Positions 30,671-38,455 of a DNA stretch of 48,719 nt are shown here, one piece after another; position 1 is the stretch's first letter, and every line of letters starts with the position of its first letter. The notes beneath the pieces are model-generated. The model saw nothing but the letters and a program-made list of their open reading frames with translations, had not been told where the DNA came from and ran no database searches. Where the stretch lies: the NCBI RefSeq assembly GCF_905332535.1, contig NZ_CAJOCF010000009.1, positions 1-48,719 on the forward strand, written 5' to 3'. Source of the stretch: Latilactobacillus fragifolii (lineage in GTDB: Bacteria > Bacillota > Bacilli > Lactobacillales > Lactobacillaceae). The position numbers and the translations under genes were made by a program.

Positions 30671-33148
30671 TTAAGCACGATCAGCTTTCTTCTTTAGAAA
30701 ATAAAAGACACCCGCAATTACGAGTAAGATAAGCCCTACTACCATTAATAAGCCGCCAATGGATTTTTGGCTACCGGTTTTAATTAACGTTTTATTTTTA
30801 GTGTTGACTGCTTTAAGATTGATTACTTCACCATCAGCTTTGATTGAAAGACCGGCTTGATGGAATGAACCAGAATAACCAGCCGGAGTCTTTGTTTCGT
30901 CCAAAGCATACGTCTTGTTCGCAACTAAATCAAACATAGCGTAACCCTTGTCATCAGTTGTTGCAGTCACTTTATGACCGTCATTGTCAGTTAAGGTAAA
31001 TTCTGCCCCTTTAACGGGATTACCATTTTCATCAACTTTCGCCAACTTCAATTGACCCTTGTTCAGGTTGTTGGTTGCTTTGTAATTAAAGGTTTGACCA
31101 TCTTTTTCGATTGTAATATCTTTTTGTTCAAATGAACCATTGTACCCTGTTGGATTCTTGGTTTCTTTTAAATCATAAGTGTTATTAGCAACAATTTCAA
31201 AATCAGCTTCGCCTTTGTCATCGGTTGTTTTTACAACTTTTTTACCGTCTTTATCCGTTAAAGTGAATTCAGCACCTTTAAGTGTTTTACCGTCTTGATC
31301 GACTTTAAGCACCTTGATGGTACCTTTATTTAAAGTGTTCTTAGCGGTGTAATCAAAGACTTGTTGGTCTTTAGTAACTGTAATCCCCGCTTTGTGGAAT
31401 GAACCGTTATAGCCAACAGGATTTTTAGTTTCATCTAAAGCATACGTTTTATTAGCTTCAAGATTGAAAGCAGCGTACCCTTTGTCATCAGTTGTGGCAA
31501 CTGTTTTCTTACCGTTGTTATCCGTTAAAGTAAACTCAGCACCTTTTAAGACTTTGCCATCTTGATCGACTTTATGAACTTTGACCGTCCCACGATTTAA
31601 AATATTTGAGACTGAGTATTCAAACGTTTGACCATCATTAGCAACTGTAATGCCGTCTTTATGGAATCCACCATGGTAGCCGGCTGGTAATTTAGTTTCG
31701 TCCAATGAGTATGTTTTATTAGCGTCAAGTTTGAAAGCAGCGTAGCCTTTGTTATCTGTGATGGAAACAACTTTTTTACCAGTGTTATCAGTTAAAGTAA
31801 ATTCAGCACCTTTTAAGGCTTTACCATCTTGATCGACTTTATGAATCTTGATAGTCCCTTTATTTAGCGTATTACCAACTGTATAGCTAAATACTTGACC
31901 ATTATTCGCTAAAGTAATGCCTTTTTGTTCAAAACCACCGTGATAGCCAGTTGGTGTTTTGGTTTCTTTTAAATCATACGTTAACCCTTGTAAGATATTA
32001 AATGTCGCAACGCCGTTGGCATCAGTTGTTTTGACTTGTTTTTGCCCATTGTTATCAGTGACCGTAAATTCAGCGTTCTTTAAAGGCTTTTTAGTCGTTT
32101 CATCAATTTTAGTCACTTTGATTTGACCAGCTGCCCGTTGCCAATTAAAGCTGGCGTTTTTAATCACGGGTGTTTCATCAGTTGTAAAAGCTGTGATGGC
32201 CCGTTGAAAGCCTGTCGCAACATCGCCGAACACCAATGACTTATAATTCTTTACGTTCCCATTAACATCAAAGTTTACATTACCACTTGCCGCCGTTACG
32301 GGCACTTTGATGGTGAATGATTGGTTTAAATTAACTTGGTTGTTGGCGATTGGTTGGCCGTTTTGATCAACAATGGTTAATCCTGCGACAGTATTGTTTA
32401 ATTTGATTTGTGCAATACCTGAACGGTTGGAATTGACTTGATAAGTAAATTCGTGGAACCCATTTTTATCTTGTTGGTTAACCTTTTGTAAATCAAAGGT
32501 TGTCTTTTGTGTATCCGTCCCATTAATTGCAGCATTATAAATGATATCTGCTGCATGGTGCACGCGATCAACAGAGTCTTGTGTTTGTTCCGGTGTGGAC
32601 CAAACAATATCTGTATACTTAAAGTCGCCCGCTAACACCCACGAAACAGCTTGTGTGGCATACCACGCTTCAGTATCGTTGGCGGTGCCCAGTTGTGACG
32701 CAGATTTTGTTGGATAACCGTTTAAAAACATTCGTAAAAATTGATCATTCCCTTCGGCAGTATTATTTGAGGAACCCCCGTTAGGTGTTGGTAATTCTGA
32801 ATCCATACAATAAGCAATTCGGTTATATTGATCAGCGAATTGTTCCGAAATCATATACTCTGGTGCCTTGCCATCATGATGATCAACACGCATATAGCCC
32901 TTGGTGTTAACCCCTGTCATGTGGAACGTCAACGGTGCTTCTGAACGCACACTCGAACCAGCAAGCGTTGGCGAGATTAATTTGTTATTGCCAAACGTGT
33001 TAGTTGTCACGGTTTGATTTGTATTTGTCGCAGCGTTCACGGAGCCAATACTTGCCGCAGCGGGGGCAATGAGTTGAACCCCCATGGTTGCGATCGCTAA
33101 AACAGCGGCCGCTTTGGTTTTGATTTTAGAAAAACTAAATTTCAACAT
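30671..33148 (-). CDS. LPXTG-type adhesin: thioester domain + five SpaA/Cna-B repeats
   Basis: The 825-aa precursor has a signal peptide (about 1-39), a thioester (TQXA) domain with Cys114 in AYCMDSE and Gln166 in ATQAVSW that should form a reactive internal thioester, a linking domain, five tandem SpaA-like repeats of about 89 residues (from about 342) each with a Lys in KVxKVD and a Glu in LDETK able to form an isopeptide bond, then the sorting motif LIKTG, a span and KKKADRA. It is a covalently stabilised surface rod that can react chemically with a target surface. Upstream lie a terminator hairpin and a small coiled-coil gene. In this plasmid it probably promotes cell-cell or host attachment. 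Confidence 0.9.
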   Translation of the reverse strand: MLKFSFSKIKTKAAAVLAIATMGVQLIAPAAASIGSVNAATNTNQTVTTNTFGNNKLISPTLAGSSVRSEAPLTFHMTGVNTKGYMRVDHHDGKAPEYMISEQFADQYNRIAYCMDSELPTPNGGSSNNTAEGNDQFLRMFLNGYPTKSASQLGTANDTEAWYATQAVSWVLAGDFKYTDIVWSTPEQTQDSVDRVHHAADIIYNAAINGTDTQKTTFDLQKVNQQDKNGFHEFTYQVNSNRSGIAQIKLNNTVAGLTIVDQNGQPIANNQVNLNQSFTIKVPVTAASGNVNFDVNGNVKNYKSLVFGDVATGFQRAITAFTTDETPVIKNASFNWQRAAGQIKVTKIDETTKKPLKNAEFTVTDNNGQKQVKTTDANGVATFNILQGLTYDLKETKTPTGYHGGFEQKGITLANNGQVFSYTVGNTLNKGTIKIHKVDQDGKALKGAEFTLTDNTGKKVVSITDNKGYAAFKLDANKTYSLDETKLPAGYHGGFHKDGITVANDGQTFEYSVSNILNRGTVKVHKVDQDGKVLKGAEFTLTDNNGKKTVATTDDKGYAAFNLEANKTYALDETKNPVGYNGSFHKAGITVTKDQQVFDYTAKNTLNKGTIKVLKVDQDGKTLKGAEFTLTDKDGKKVVKTTDDKGEADFEIVANNTYDLKETKNPTGYNGSFEQKDITIEKDGQTFNYKATNNLNKGQLKLAKVDENGNPVKGAEFTLTDNDGHKVTATTDDKGYAMFDLVANKTYALDETKTPAGYSGSFHQAGLSIKADGEVINLKAVNTKNKTLIKTGSQKSIGGLLMVVGLILLVIAGVFYFLKKKADRA

Positions 33149-33231
33149 TATAACCTTCTTTTCTTTTTGATAAATTTTGTATTCTCTGACTAATTCTTCT
33201 TTGATTTACATCGTGATCACCTCCTTTAAGG

Positions 33232-33270
33232 CACAAAAAAAGACGAATCAAAACGATTCATCTTTTTTAA
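33232..33270 (-). terminator. Hairpin terminator between adhesin and coiled-coil gene
   Basis: AAAAAAAGACGAATC pairs with GATTCATCTTTTTT (about 33236-33268), with T-runs in both directions. Confidence 0.75.
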
Positions 33271-33342
33271 ATTATTATGCTGATAAATAATTGGTTGTAT
33301 GGCATACCAACCTCCTAAGGTTTGAATGAAGACACGACAAGA

Positions 33343-33624
33343 CTATTCAAAACGTCTGGGTTGTGTAGCATACCATGCTTCAAAGGTTTGAATATTCTGT
33401 TTTTGGACTTCATTTTCAGCTCTTAAAGCAGCGAACTGTCGGGCAGTTTCTTCGTTTTGCTGTTGGCACTGCTTTAAGGCTGTTTCAGTTGTTTTGAGCT
33501 GTTGTGAAACCGCATCAAACTTTTCTGTCATATCTTGATAGGCAAGCTCAGCATATTGTTGTATTAAAGCTAAAATAGCTTGATTGAATAGCTGTTGTGG
33601 CGTTTGTTGGGTCTTCCAACTCAT
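33343..33624 (-). CDS. Small coiled-coil protein (93 aa)
   Basis: A 93-aa protein, Gln- and Ala-rich, with a heptad pattern over residues about 35-80 (VSQQLKTTETALKQCQQQNEE). No signal peptide. Similar short coiled-coil proteins accompany transfer genes on Gram-positive plasmids, but I cannot assign a family. The ATG lies 13 bases after AGGGGG. Confidence 0.6.
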   Translation of the reverse strand: MSWKTQQTPQQLFNQAILALIQQYAELAYQDMTEKFDAVSQQLKTTETALKQCQQQNEETARQFAALRAENEVQKQNIQTFEAWYATQPRRFE

Positions 33625-33718
33625 GTTAAAAACCCCCTATATTTTCGTAAAAGTTATACATACTTTGTAACCAGATAAATTGAATTGTTCAACTTACTTA
33701 TTTTTCTTAGCTAAATTC

Positions 33719-33755
33719 AAAAAAGGTCTTCACTTAACTAAGTGAAGACCTTTTT
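33719..33755. terminator. Strong bidirectional terminator
   Basis: GGTCTTCACTTA/TAAGTGAAGACC, a perfect 12-bp stem with 2-base loop and T-runs both ways, directly after the C39-like lipoprotein gene. Confidence 0.88.
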
Positions 33756-33761
33756 GTTCGA

Positions 33762-34736
33762 TTATCCGACTGAAACAGCCATACCAGTGACTCCATTTGA
33801 ACTTTCAAAGGTTCCAGCTGAAACCCAGTAAGCACCCGCATTTGGATCAACGATATGATAACCACTTTGGTTAAAGCCATCAACACAAACAACGTGACCA
33901 TTCCAAACCGCTCTCCCCCAAGGCATTTGCTTGAATTGTGGTGCCGCAAAGTCGTAAACAATCCATGCGACAACTGGGTTGCCATTACGAATAGAATTCT
34001 TGATTGCTGCTGGCCCTGAAATCTGTGTTGCGTGACCACCAACTGCGGCTGCCCATTGAACAACCGGGCCTGCCATCATACCCTGATAAGTCCCATCAAC
34101 GTTGCGATTCCATTCACCGGCATAACCATTATAAGGGTTATTGTCAGCTGATTTTGGCATCGAATTAACAAATTGATAGATACCTTGTCCTGTCACACCC
34201 TTATAGTGTAATGCTTCAAGGAGTGAAGACCCTTCACATAACATTGTGGAACCTTGACTAACAAACGGAACGCCTAATACTTTACTTTCTGCTGGCGCAG
34301 GTGCTGGGGCTGGCGCCGCATTATTCGACGTATTCGGTGTGCTAGCATTACTTGCTGGCGTAGCTGCAGCTGTCCCCGCACCTGATTGACTTACTGGTTT
34401 TTGATCAGTCTGCGTTTGTTGTTGTGCAGCTTGCGCTTGTTCAGCTGCTTTTTGTACATTTTGAGCTGACTCTGCACTAGCTTTCTGTGAGGCTTCTTGT
34501 GCCTTCTGTTCTTGTGCTTTCTTCTCGCTTTCTTTTTTGGCAGCTGATTCCTTTGCTGCCTTTTTCTTCATTGCAGCCGATTTTTCTTTTTTCGAGCTAT
34601 TTTTTGATGAAACTTTTGCGACGTTTTCTTTTTTTGAACTATTGGTACTTGCTTCACTAGACTTCCCACAAGCGCTAAGTGCTAAAACAGCCAATAGCGA
34701 ACTCCCTAATAGAACACCCTTTACCCCGTTTTTCAT
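33762..34736 (-). CDS. Lipoprotein with C39-like cysteine peptidase domain
   Basis: The 324-aa precursor has a lipobox LSAC (Cys23), a Lys/Ala/Glu-rich helical stalk (about 35-115), an Ala/Pro/Thr linker and a C39-like domain (about 152-324) with Gln161, Cys167 (TMLCEGSS), His281 (WNGHVV) and Asp297 (IVDP). The catalytic domain is a close copy of that in the LysM protein at the window's start; only the anchoring part differs (membrane lipid versus cell wall). It may cleave peptides or process surface proteins; substrates are unknown. It follows three tiny genes with nearly no gaps. Confidence 0.85.
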   Translation of the reverse strand: MKNGVKGVLLGSSLLAVLALSACGKSSEASTNSSKKENVAKVSSKNSSKKEKSAAMKKKAAKESAAKKESEKKAQEQKAQEASQKASAESAQNVQKAAEQAQAAQQQTQTDQKPVSQSGAGTAAATPASNASTPNTSNNAAPAPAPAPAESKVLGVPFVSQGSTMLCEGSSLLEALHYKGVTGQGIYQFVNSMPKSADNNPYNGYAGEWNRNVDGTYQGMMAGPVVQWAAAVGGHATQISGPAAIKNSIRNGNPVVAWIVYDFAAPQFKQMPWGRAVWNGHVVCVDGFNQSGYHIVDPNAGAYWVSAGTFESSNGVTGMAVSVG

Positions 34737-34737
34737 A

Positions 34738-34965
34738 CTAACCTCTCCTTTTTAGCTGAATAACATTCCTGTTATCAGTCTTCATTTTTATCGGCATGTT
34801 TGTTGGCCTGACACTTTCGACTTCCCCATCTTTTAAGGCTAAATAGTAACCACCTCGAAAGATAACCGTATATTTTGTGCCTAATTCTAAATTAATCGAC
34901 TGTCCAAGACCATTCACAAATGGCAATTTAACTTGACCATTACAACCTAGTACACAATCATTCAT
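34738..34965 (-). CDS. Hypothetical small protein (75 aa)
   Basis: A 75-aa protein starting MNDCVLGCNGQVKLPFVNG, chosen because GGAGG lies 8 nt before ATG 34965. Beta-rich, with two Cys near the N-terminus and a basic tail. No signal peptide, so it is probably cytoplasmic. It ends 1 base before the C39-like lipoprotein gene. Unknown function; possibly an immunity or regulatory partner of that peptidase. Confidence 0.6.
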   Translation of the reverse strand: MNDCVLGCNGQVKLPFVNGLGQSINLELGTKYTVIFRGGYYLALKDGEVESVRPTNMPIKMKTDNRNVIQLKRRG

Positions 34966-35224
34966 GACAGTCACCTCCAAAATAATGAAGTATTTTTGTA
35001 CCGCGATCGTCTTCCACCATCTCGAATTCGTTTTCCCGCTGAACGATTGAGCATATTACCATTTTATCATTTGTTGACAATCTCTGCTGATCCAGATTTG
35101 GAATTCTCTTTTCAACAGCTGATAACTTTAAATAAACTAGCTTTTCTTTGATCATATACACGCGAATCTCAGACCATATTGTCTTCATTCGGCTTACTGA
35201 ATAAGCGCCCTTAATAGTGTTCAT
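34958..35224 (-). CDS. Hypothetical protein (88 aa)
   Basis: An 88-aa protein starting MNTIKGAYSVSRMKTIWSEI after a GAAGGGG site. Basic first half, acidic second half, no motif recognised. Its end overlaps the next gene by 8 bases, so the two are coupled. The gene string begins with a 39-aa membrane peptide 20 bases upstream. Confidence 0.6.
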   Translation of the reverse strand: MNTIKGAYSVSRMKTIWSEIRVYMIKEKLVYLKLSAVEKRIPNLDQQRLSTNDKMVICSIVQRENEFEMVEDDRGTKILHYFGGDCHE

Positions 35225-35244
35225 ACCCCTTCTCCAACTCCTTT

Positions 35245-35364
35245 TTACCTATGTATCAATAAATAAATCAGCAACAATATTGCCGCCCATAGTGGCATTG
35301 ACATGATTAATCCATTCCAGACACCCGCAAAAAAGTTATTTCTATTTAAAATTAATAGTCTCAT
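35245..35364 (-). CDS. 39-aa single-span membrane peptide
   Basis: ATG 35364 follows a perfect AGGAGG site at 7-nt spacing. The peptide (MRLLILNRNNFFAGVWNGLI then a hydrophobic run to LLIHR) has one span with a basic end. It directly follows the block of inverted repeats (35397-35924) and heads a run of small coupled genes leading to the C39-like lipoprotein. Function unknown. Confidence 0.55.
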   Translation of the reverse strand: MRLLILNRNNFFAGVWNGLIMSMPLWAAILLLIYLLIHR

Positions 35365-35369
35365 TTTAA

Positions 35370-35928
35370 TTCCTCCTGAAAGTCCATTTCTTATATTTAA
35401 TCCTTAATTAAGGACGTGATTTCTTGCATACAATATCAAACACAAAGCGATACTAATTTTCTTTTTATTGATAAACGTCAAGTATTGAGGATTTTTAATT
35501 AGGGGTAAATATCCTGAAATCACGCCCTTAATTAAAGATTAAATAGGCCTTTTGACAGGCTTAATAAAACCAGCAATCGACAGTGTAAATGTTGTAGTAT
35601 TTGATTAACTAATTTCTTTGCACACCGCGGTTCGATTTTTAAGGAGGTGTACATTGTCATTATTCCGTTTGATTTTGACTAGCGAATGGCGAATTCTTTT
35701 GTCTTCCAAACTAATTAATCAATAATATGCTGGCTTTATTAAGCCGCCAAATGAGTAATAATCATCAATGCTAGTTAGCTTTAAGTAGCCACTCCACCCT
35801 GTTAGTAATCTGAATTGGAAGGAATGTTTTCAGTGCCTCAGCTTTATCATCACTGATGCTTTTGACTAGTATAAGTAAGCTATTTAAGTAAAAGCGGCGT
35901 GACTACTTAAAACTAACTAGCATTTGTG
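35370..35928 (-). ncRNA. Candidate large structured RNA (three long-stem domains)
   Basis: A 560-base gene-free stretch made of three successive inverted repeats: 35397-35423 with 35516-35542 (27 bp), 35558-35575 with 35728-35745 (18 bp) and 35767-35792 with 35899-35924 (26 bp). In all five places where the arms are not exact complements, the - strand transcript would form a G-U pair and the + strand an A-C mismatch. This points to selection on a folded - strand RNA of three domains. No known family was recognised; large phage/plasmid RNAs such as ROOL or GOLLD are candidates to test. Confidence 0.5.
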
Positions 35929-36156
35929 TTATTGTTTTTTGAGAAAAAGCATTGTTTTAACGGCTGGCCCGTCATATCTATACTTAATGCCAACGACTTC
36001 ACTTCGATGAATTTGTGAAAGTAGTGCATTACGGTCTTTAGGACTTATTTGTTGTTTTTCAAAATAATCAACTAAACTAATTGATGCTCTATGATTTGTT
36101 CTTAAAAAACTAACTAGCGTTTTAATCGCTAAGTTTTCTGTTTTTCTTACTGGCAT
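35929..36156 (-). CDS. Hypothetical protein (75 aa), HTH-like
   Basis: A 75-aa basic protein starting MPVRKTENLAIKTLVSFLRT; ATG follows an AGGAGG site. Residues 10-60 may form a three-helix winged-helix-like unit (LVDYFEKQQISPKDRNALLSQIHRSEVVG), but no known family fits. It sits exactly between two inverted-repeat blocks (35397-35924 and 36206-36656), so it may be linked to their function. Confidence 0.6.
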   Translation of the reverse strand: MPVRKTENLAIKTLVSFLRTNHRASISLVDYFEKQQISPKDRNALLSQIHRSEVVGIKYRYDGPAVKTMLFLKKQ

Positions 36157-36205
36157 AACGTAACCTCCTATTTTTATGTTTCTTATAACCTTTGAAATTA
36201 ATTGT

Positions 36206-36656
36206 TTACCCGTTGTGATTTACAAAGATATTCATGGCTTTTGGTTTAGAGCCACTTGACCTAAACGACACACTATTGTGTGAAGAACAGATTTTGGCTT
36301 GATCTGTTGACCTACGTTGTTCGTATTCATCTAACGGTGAGTAACCATGGCCGAGTATCCCTGAATTAGCTTGGTGCTAAATCAAAGCGTCGGCGCTCAC
36401 GATTACGCGTCAATGTTAATAACAACTTGTTGGTGTCTCTTAGCCGTGTCGTGTATGAGTTTCAATTGATCGTGTTCAAGACACTTATTAAATTCAAAGT
36501 CTCTTAATCCGACTAGCACAGCTCCCTAGTGGCACGATATTATTCAAATTTCAAAGGACGATTGTTACTACAATAGCTTATTTAGTAGCCTCAGCCACTT
36601 TAAGTTTTACTTTGCGAATATCAGGTTTCACTATCTTCGCAAATCACAGCGGGTAA
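36206..36656 (-). ncRNA. Second structured block closed by a 25-bp stem
   Basis: The ends 36206-36230 and 36632-36656 pair over 25 positions. Two of three deviations are G-U on the - strand. Inside are further hairpins such as AACAGAT/ATCTGTT (about 36290-36312) and TTTAG/CTAAA. The block follows the stop of the 89-aa gene by five bases and precedes the 75-aa gene, on the same strand. Reading frames inside are short and interrupted. Either a large RNA or a strongly decayed insertion; I favour RNA. Confidence 0.4.
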
Positions 36657-36661
36657 GCTGA

Positions 36662-36931
36662 TTATTGACGTTCGTATCTGACTTTACGCAGCGGTTGATC
36701 TTTGTTCTTGCGCTTAGCAATCAGTTCATTTTTTAAGTTCATCACCGTTCGGGCCCGATCATACACGATATGCGCGGCAACTTGACGACTGAGGTCATCA
36801 CGATAACCAAAGCGCCCAGCTTTTAAATTAATGAAAACCGTACCGCCAAAGAGCTTAGCTGAGTACGCTTGTTTCTCAAACTGATCAAAACTTAGCGGAG
36901 TCGTCAGTACTTGGCGGCGCTTATGTTTCAT
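36662..36931 (-). CDS. Hypothetical basic protein (89 aa)
   Basis: An 89-aa strongly basic protein starting MKHKRRQVLTTPLSFDQFEK. ATG 36931 has GGAG 10 nt upstream inside the previous gene, whose stop it overlaps. The many Lys/Arg residues (KNELIAKRKNKDQPLRKVR) suggest nucleic-acid binding. Unknown function; pairs of such small genes occur on lactobacillar plasmids. Confidence 0.62.
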   Translation of the reverse strand: MKHKRRQVLTTPLSFDQFEKQAYSAKLFGGTVFINLKAGRFGYRDDLSRQVAAHIVYDRARTVMNLKNELIAKRKNKDQPLRKVRYERQ

Positions 36932-37241
36932 CGGTTGCCAGCTCCTCTGCAAGATATCTTTCAAACGCAAGATTAACGGCCTCATGATGACTCTGACGAT
37001 CTTCAAACTTAATAACTTTTTTCGTTAGTCCGTCATATAGCGTTGACTTAGCACGGACTTCGATCGCAAGAATAACCACATGTTTACGCCCTTTAGCGGT
37101 ATCAACAAGGGCCAAATTTCCGACTTTTGGCTTGCCCTTGGTCTTCGGTGCAATCTGCCAAAAGTAAGGGTGATCAGTATTTAAAACTGCTTGGCCGTTA
37201 ACATATCGGATGTGTAACCCAACTAGAATCTGTTTTGTCAT
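36921..37241 (-). CDS. Hypothetical protein (106 aa)
   Basis: A 106-aa protein starting MTKQILVGLHIRYVNGQAVL; ATG 37241 with GGAGG upstream. A small beta-barrel-like pattern (VGNLALVDTAKGRKHVVILAIEVR) followed by a helix suggests an SH3/Tudor-like or OB-like fold. It overlaps the next gene by 11 bases. Unknown function. Confidence 0.62.
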   Translation of the reverse strand: MTKQILVGLHIRYVNGQAVLNTDHPYFWQIAPKTKGKPKVGNLALVDTAKGRKHVVILAIEVRAKSTLYDGLTKKVIKFEDRQSHHEAVNLAFERYLAEELATDET

Positions 37242-37345
37242 CAAGCGAACCTCCAAAGATTTAATTCTTTTCGTGCTGTCACAGAAGCGAAAAACTTCCA
37301 GTCATTCGAGACCAGAAGACCGTAAACTTATAGATTCTACAGGAT

Positions 37346-37392
37346 TACGGAACAAAAAAAGAGGCTAGCAACATAAGTTGCTAGCCTCTTTG
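37346..37392 (-). terminator. Intrinsic terminator
   Basis: GAGGCTAGCAAC (37361-37372) and GTTGCTAGCCTC (37377-37388) form a perfect 12-bp stem; a 7-T run follows on the - strand and a short one on the + strand. It isolates the small-gene operon from the region to the right. Confidence 0.85.
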
Positions 37393-37549
37393 AATTTCAA
37401 CTCCACTCGCCCATTATCAAGATACTTAAACAAGTACAAATCGCGACACACTAAGCCGATAGGTAACCCCTATTGATTTAAATATAATCAGACTAAACTG
37501 GTAAAATTATACTTAGAGTATGGCAAAAAGCACACAGTTCGAGTATACT

Positions 37550-37676
37550 TAATAACGAGTTGCGCGGAAGCGTCAACTCAAGGAGAGCGGCCAACTTAGT
37601 CGTGCAGGGACTTTGTTGAGCTTAACCTTTCACTAGTCTGCCAGGACTGGTGATTGGGGCTCTTCTTTTTGTTTTT
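37550..37676 (+). ncRNA. Candidate structured small RNA
   Basis: After a TATACT box (37544-37549) comes a compact fold: GAGTTG/CAACTC (37557-37579), a closing stem GAGAGC/GCTCTT (37583-37588 with 37659-37664) around CACTAGTC/GGACTGGTG (37631-37651), and two T-runs. No reading frame fits. The -35 is poor. It lies between plasmid-core modules in a 700-base gene-free region (37242-37941), which also holds a 10-bp hairpin (37687-37715) and the terminator at 37802-37834. Confidence 0.5.
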
Positions 37677-37801
37677 TCACTTCTGTCGCAGCACGAAATC
37701 AAATAATTCGTGTTGCATATTAACTTGTCTTAACCTTACCTTTCCTTTTTTCAAAAAGCAAGTTTTTTTTTAACAAGTTAAACCAGAAGTGGTAAATATG
37801 T

Positions 37802-37834
37802 GCCGTTAGATCAACGTCTAACGGCTTTTTTTGT
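37802..37834 (+). terminator. Intrinsic terminator
   Basis: GCCGTTAGA/TCTAACGGC stem with 6-base loop and 7-T run on the + strand. It ends whatever RNA runs through 37690-37800. Confidence 0.85.
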
Positions 37835-37941
37835 ACTTAGAATTCAAGTACAATTAAATGATACAACAAGGTAATTAATAATATAACCCATTTTATCAAC
37901 AACGACATTTGTGCCAATTAGCGCCAAGGAGGAAACCCTCG

Positions 37942-38364
37942 ATGGACTTAACATTTACCGAACAAGTAGTGATCTCTTACTTTAAAAAACATCCACAAAA
38001 AGTATTATCGGCAACCATTCGCGAATTAGCGGTAGCCACTTGTACCTCAACGGGGTCAATTGAACGGGCAGTAAAAAAACTAGGCTACGAGAACTTTAGC
38101 CATTATCGTTATACTCAAAAAGCTATTCAAAGCGCTGAAAAGCAGTTTGTAGCACTCTTTAACGTGACAAAAAGCGTCATTGTTAAGCCTGTCATTAGCC
38201 AGATTAGTTCAAGATTGGTGTCAGTCAACTTGCTTTTCAATTTTAGCGGTCGTGGTTACCTGAAACGTTCGAGACGCTTTTTTGAGTCTTTAAAACAAAA
38301 TGCCACCCATTTTCGTTTAGGTTTTAGTGGCCCGAGAGACACTAGCTATTTAAGTCCCGCATAA
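37942..38364 (+). CDS. RpiR-type HTH regulator lacking a full SIS domain
   Basis: The 140-aa protein has an N-terminal helix-turn-helix of the MurR/RpiR family (about 1-75; TEQVVISYFKKHP...ATIRELAVATCTSTGSIERAVKKLGYENFSHYR). Full members are about 280 aa with a sugar-phosphate-binding SIS domain; here only about 65 more residues follow (FNFSGRGYLKRSRRFFESLKQ may be a SIS remnant). ATG 37942 follows AGGAGG. It is probably a plasmid-adapted or truncated regulator. It converges on repA. Confidence 0.7.
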   Translation: MDLTFTEQVVISYFKKHPQKVLSATIRELAVATCTSTGSIERAVKKLGYENFSHYRYTQKAIQSAEKQFVALFNVTKSVIVKPVISQISSRLVSVNLLFNFSGRGYLKRSRRFFESLKQNATHFRLGFSGPRDTSYLSPA

Positions 38365-38455
38365 TTTCAGACAGATTTTAAAATGATTTTAAACTCGTAA
38401 AAGACTTTGTTTTTAAGCAAGGCTTATTTGTCGATAGATCATTATTTGGCCTAAT

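Noticed and set aside
35654-35725. A 23-aa + strand frame (TTG start) behind a perfect AAGGAGGTG site inside the middle inverted repeat
   Set aside because: The surrounding stems show pairing preference for the - strand, the peptide has no feature, and the frame is very short; the ribosome-site-like word is probably chance or part of the RNA fold.
35767-35924. Integron attC site
   Set aside because: The arms lack proper RYYYAAC/GTTRRRY core sites, and there is no integrase gene.
36206-36656. IS3-like transposase remnant, suggested by short - strand frames such as HGYSPLDEYEQRR
   Set aside because: The frames are broken, no catalytic DDE region is visible and no complete insertion-sequence ends or target duplications were found; an RNA with a closing stem explains the block better.
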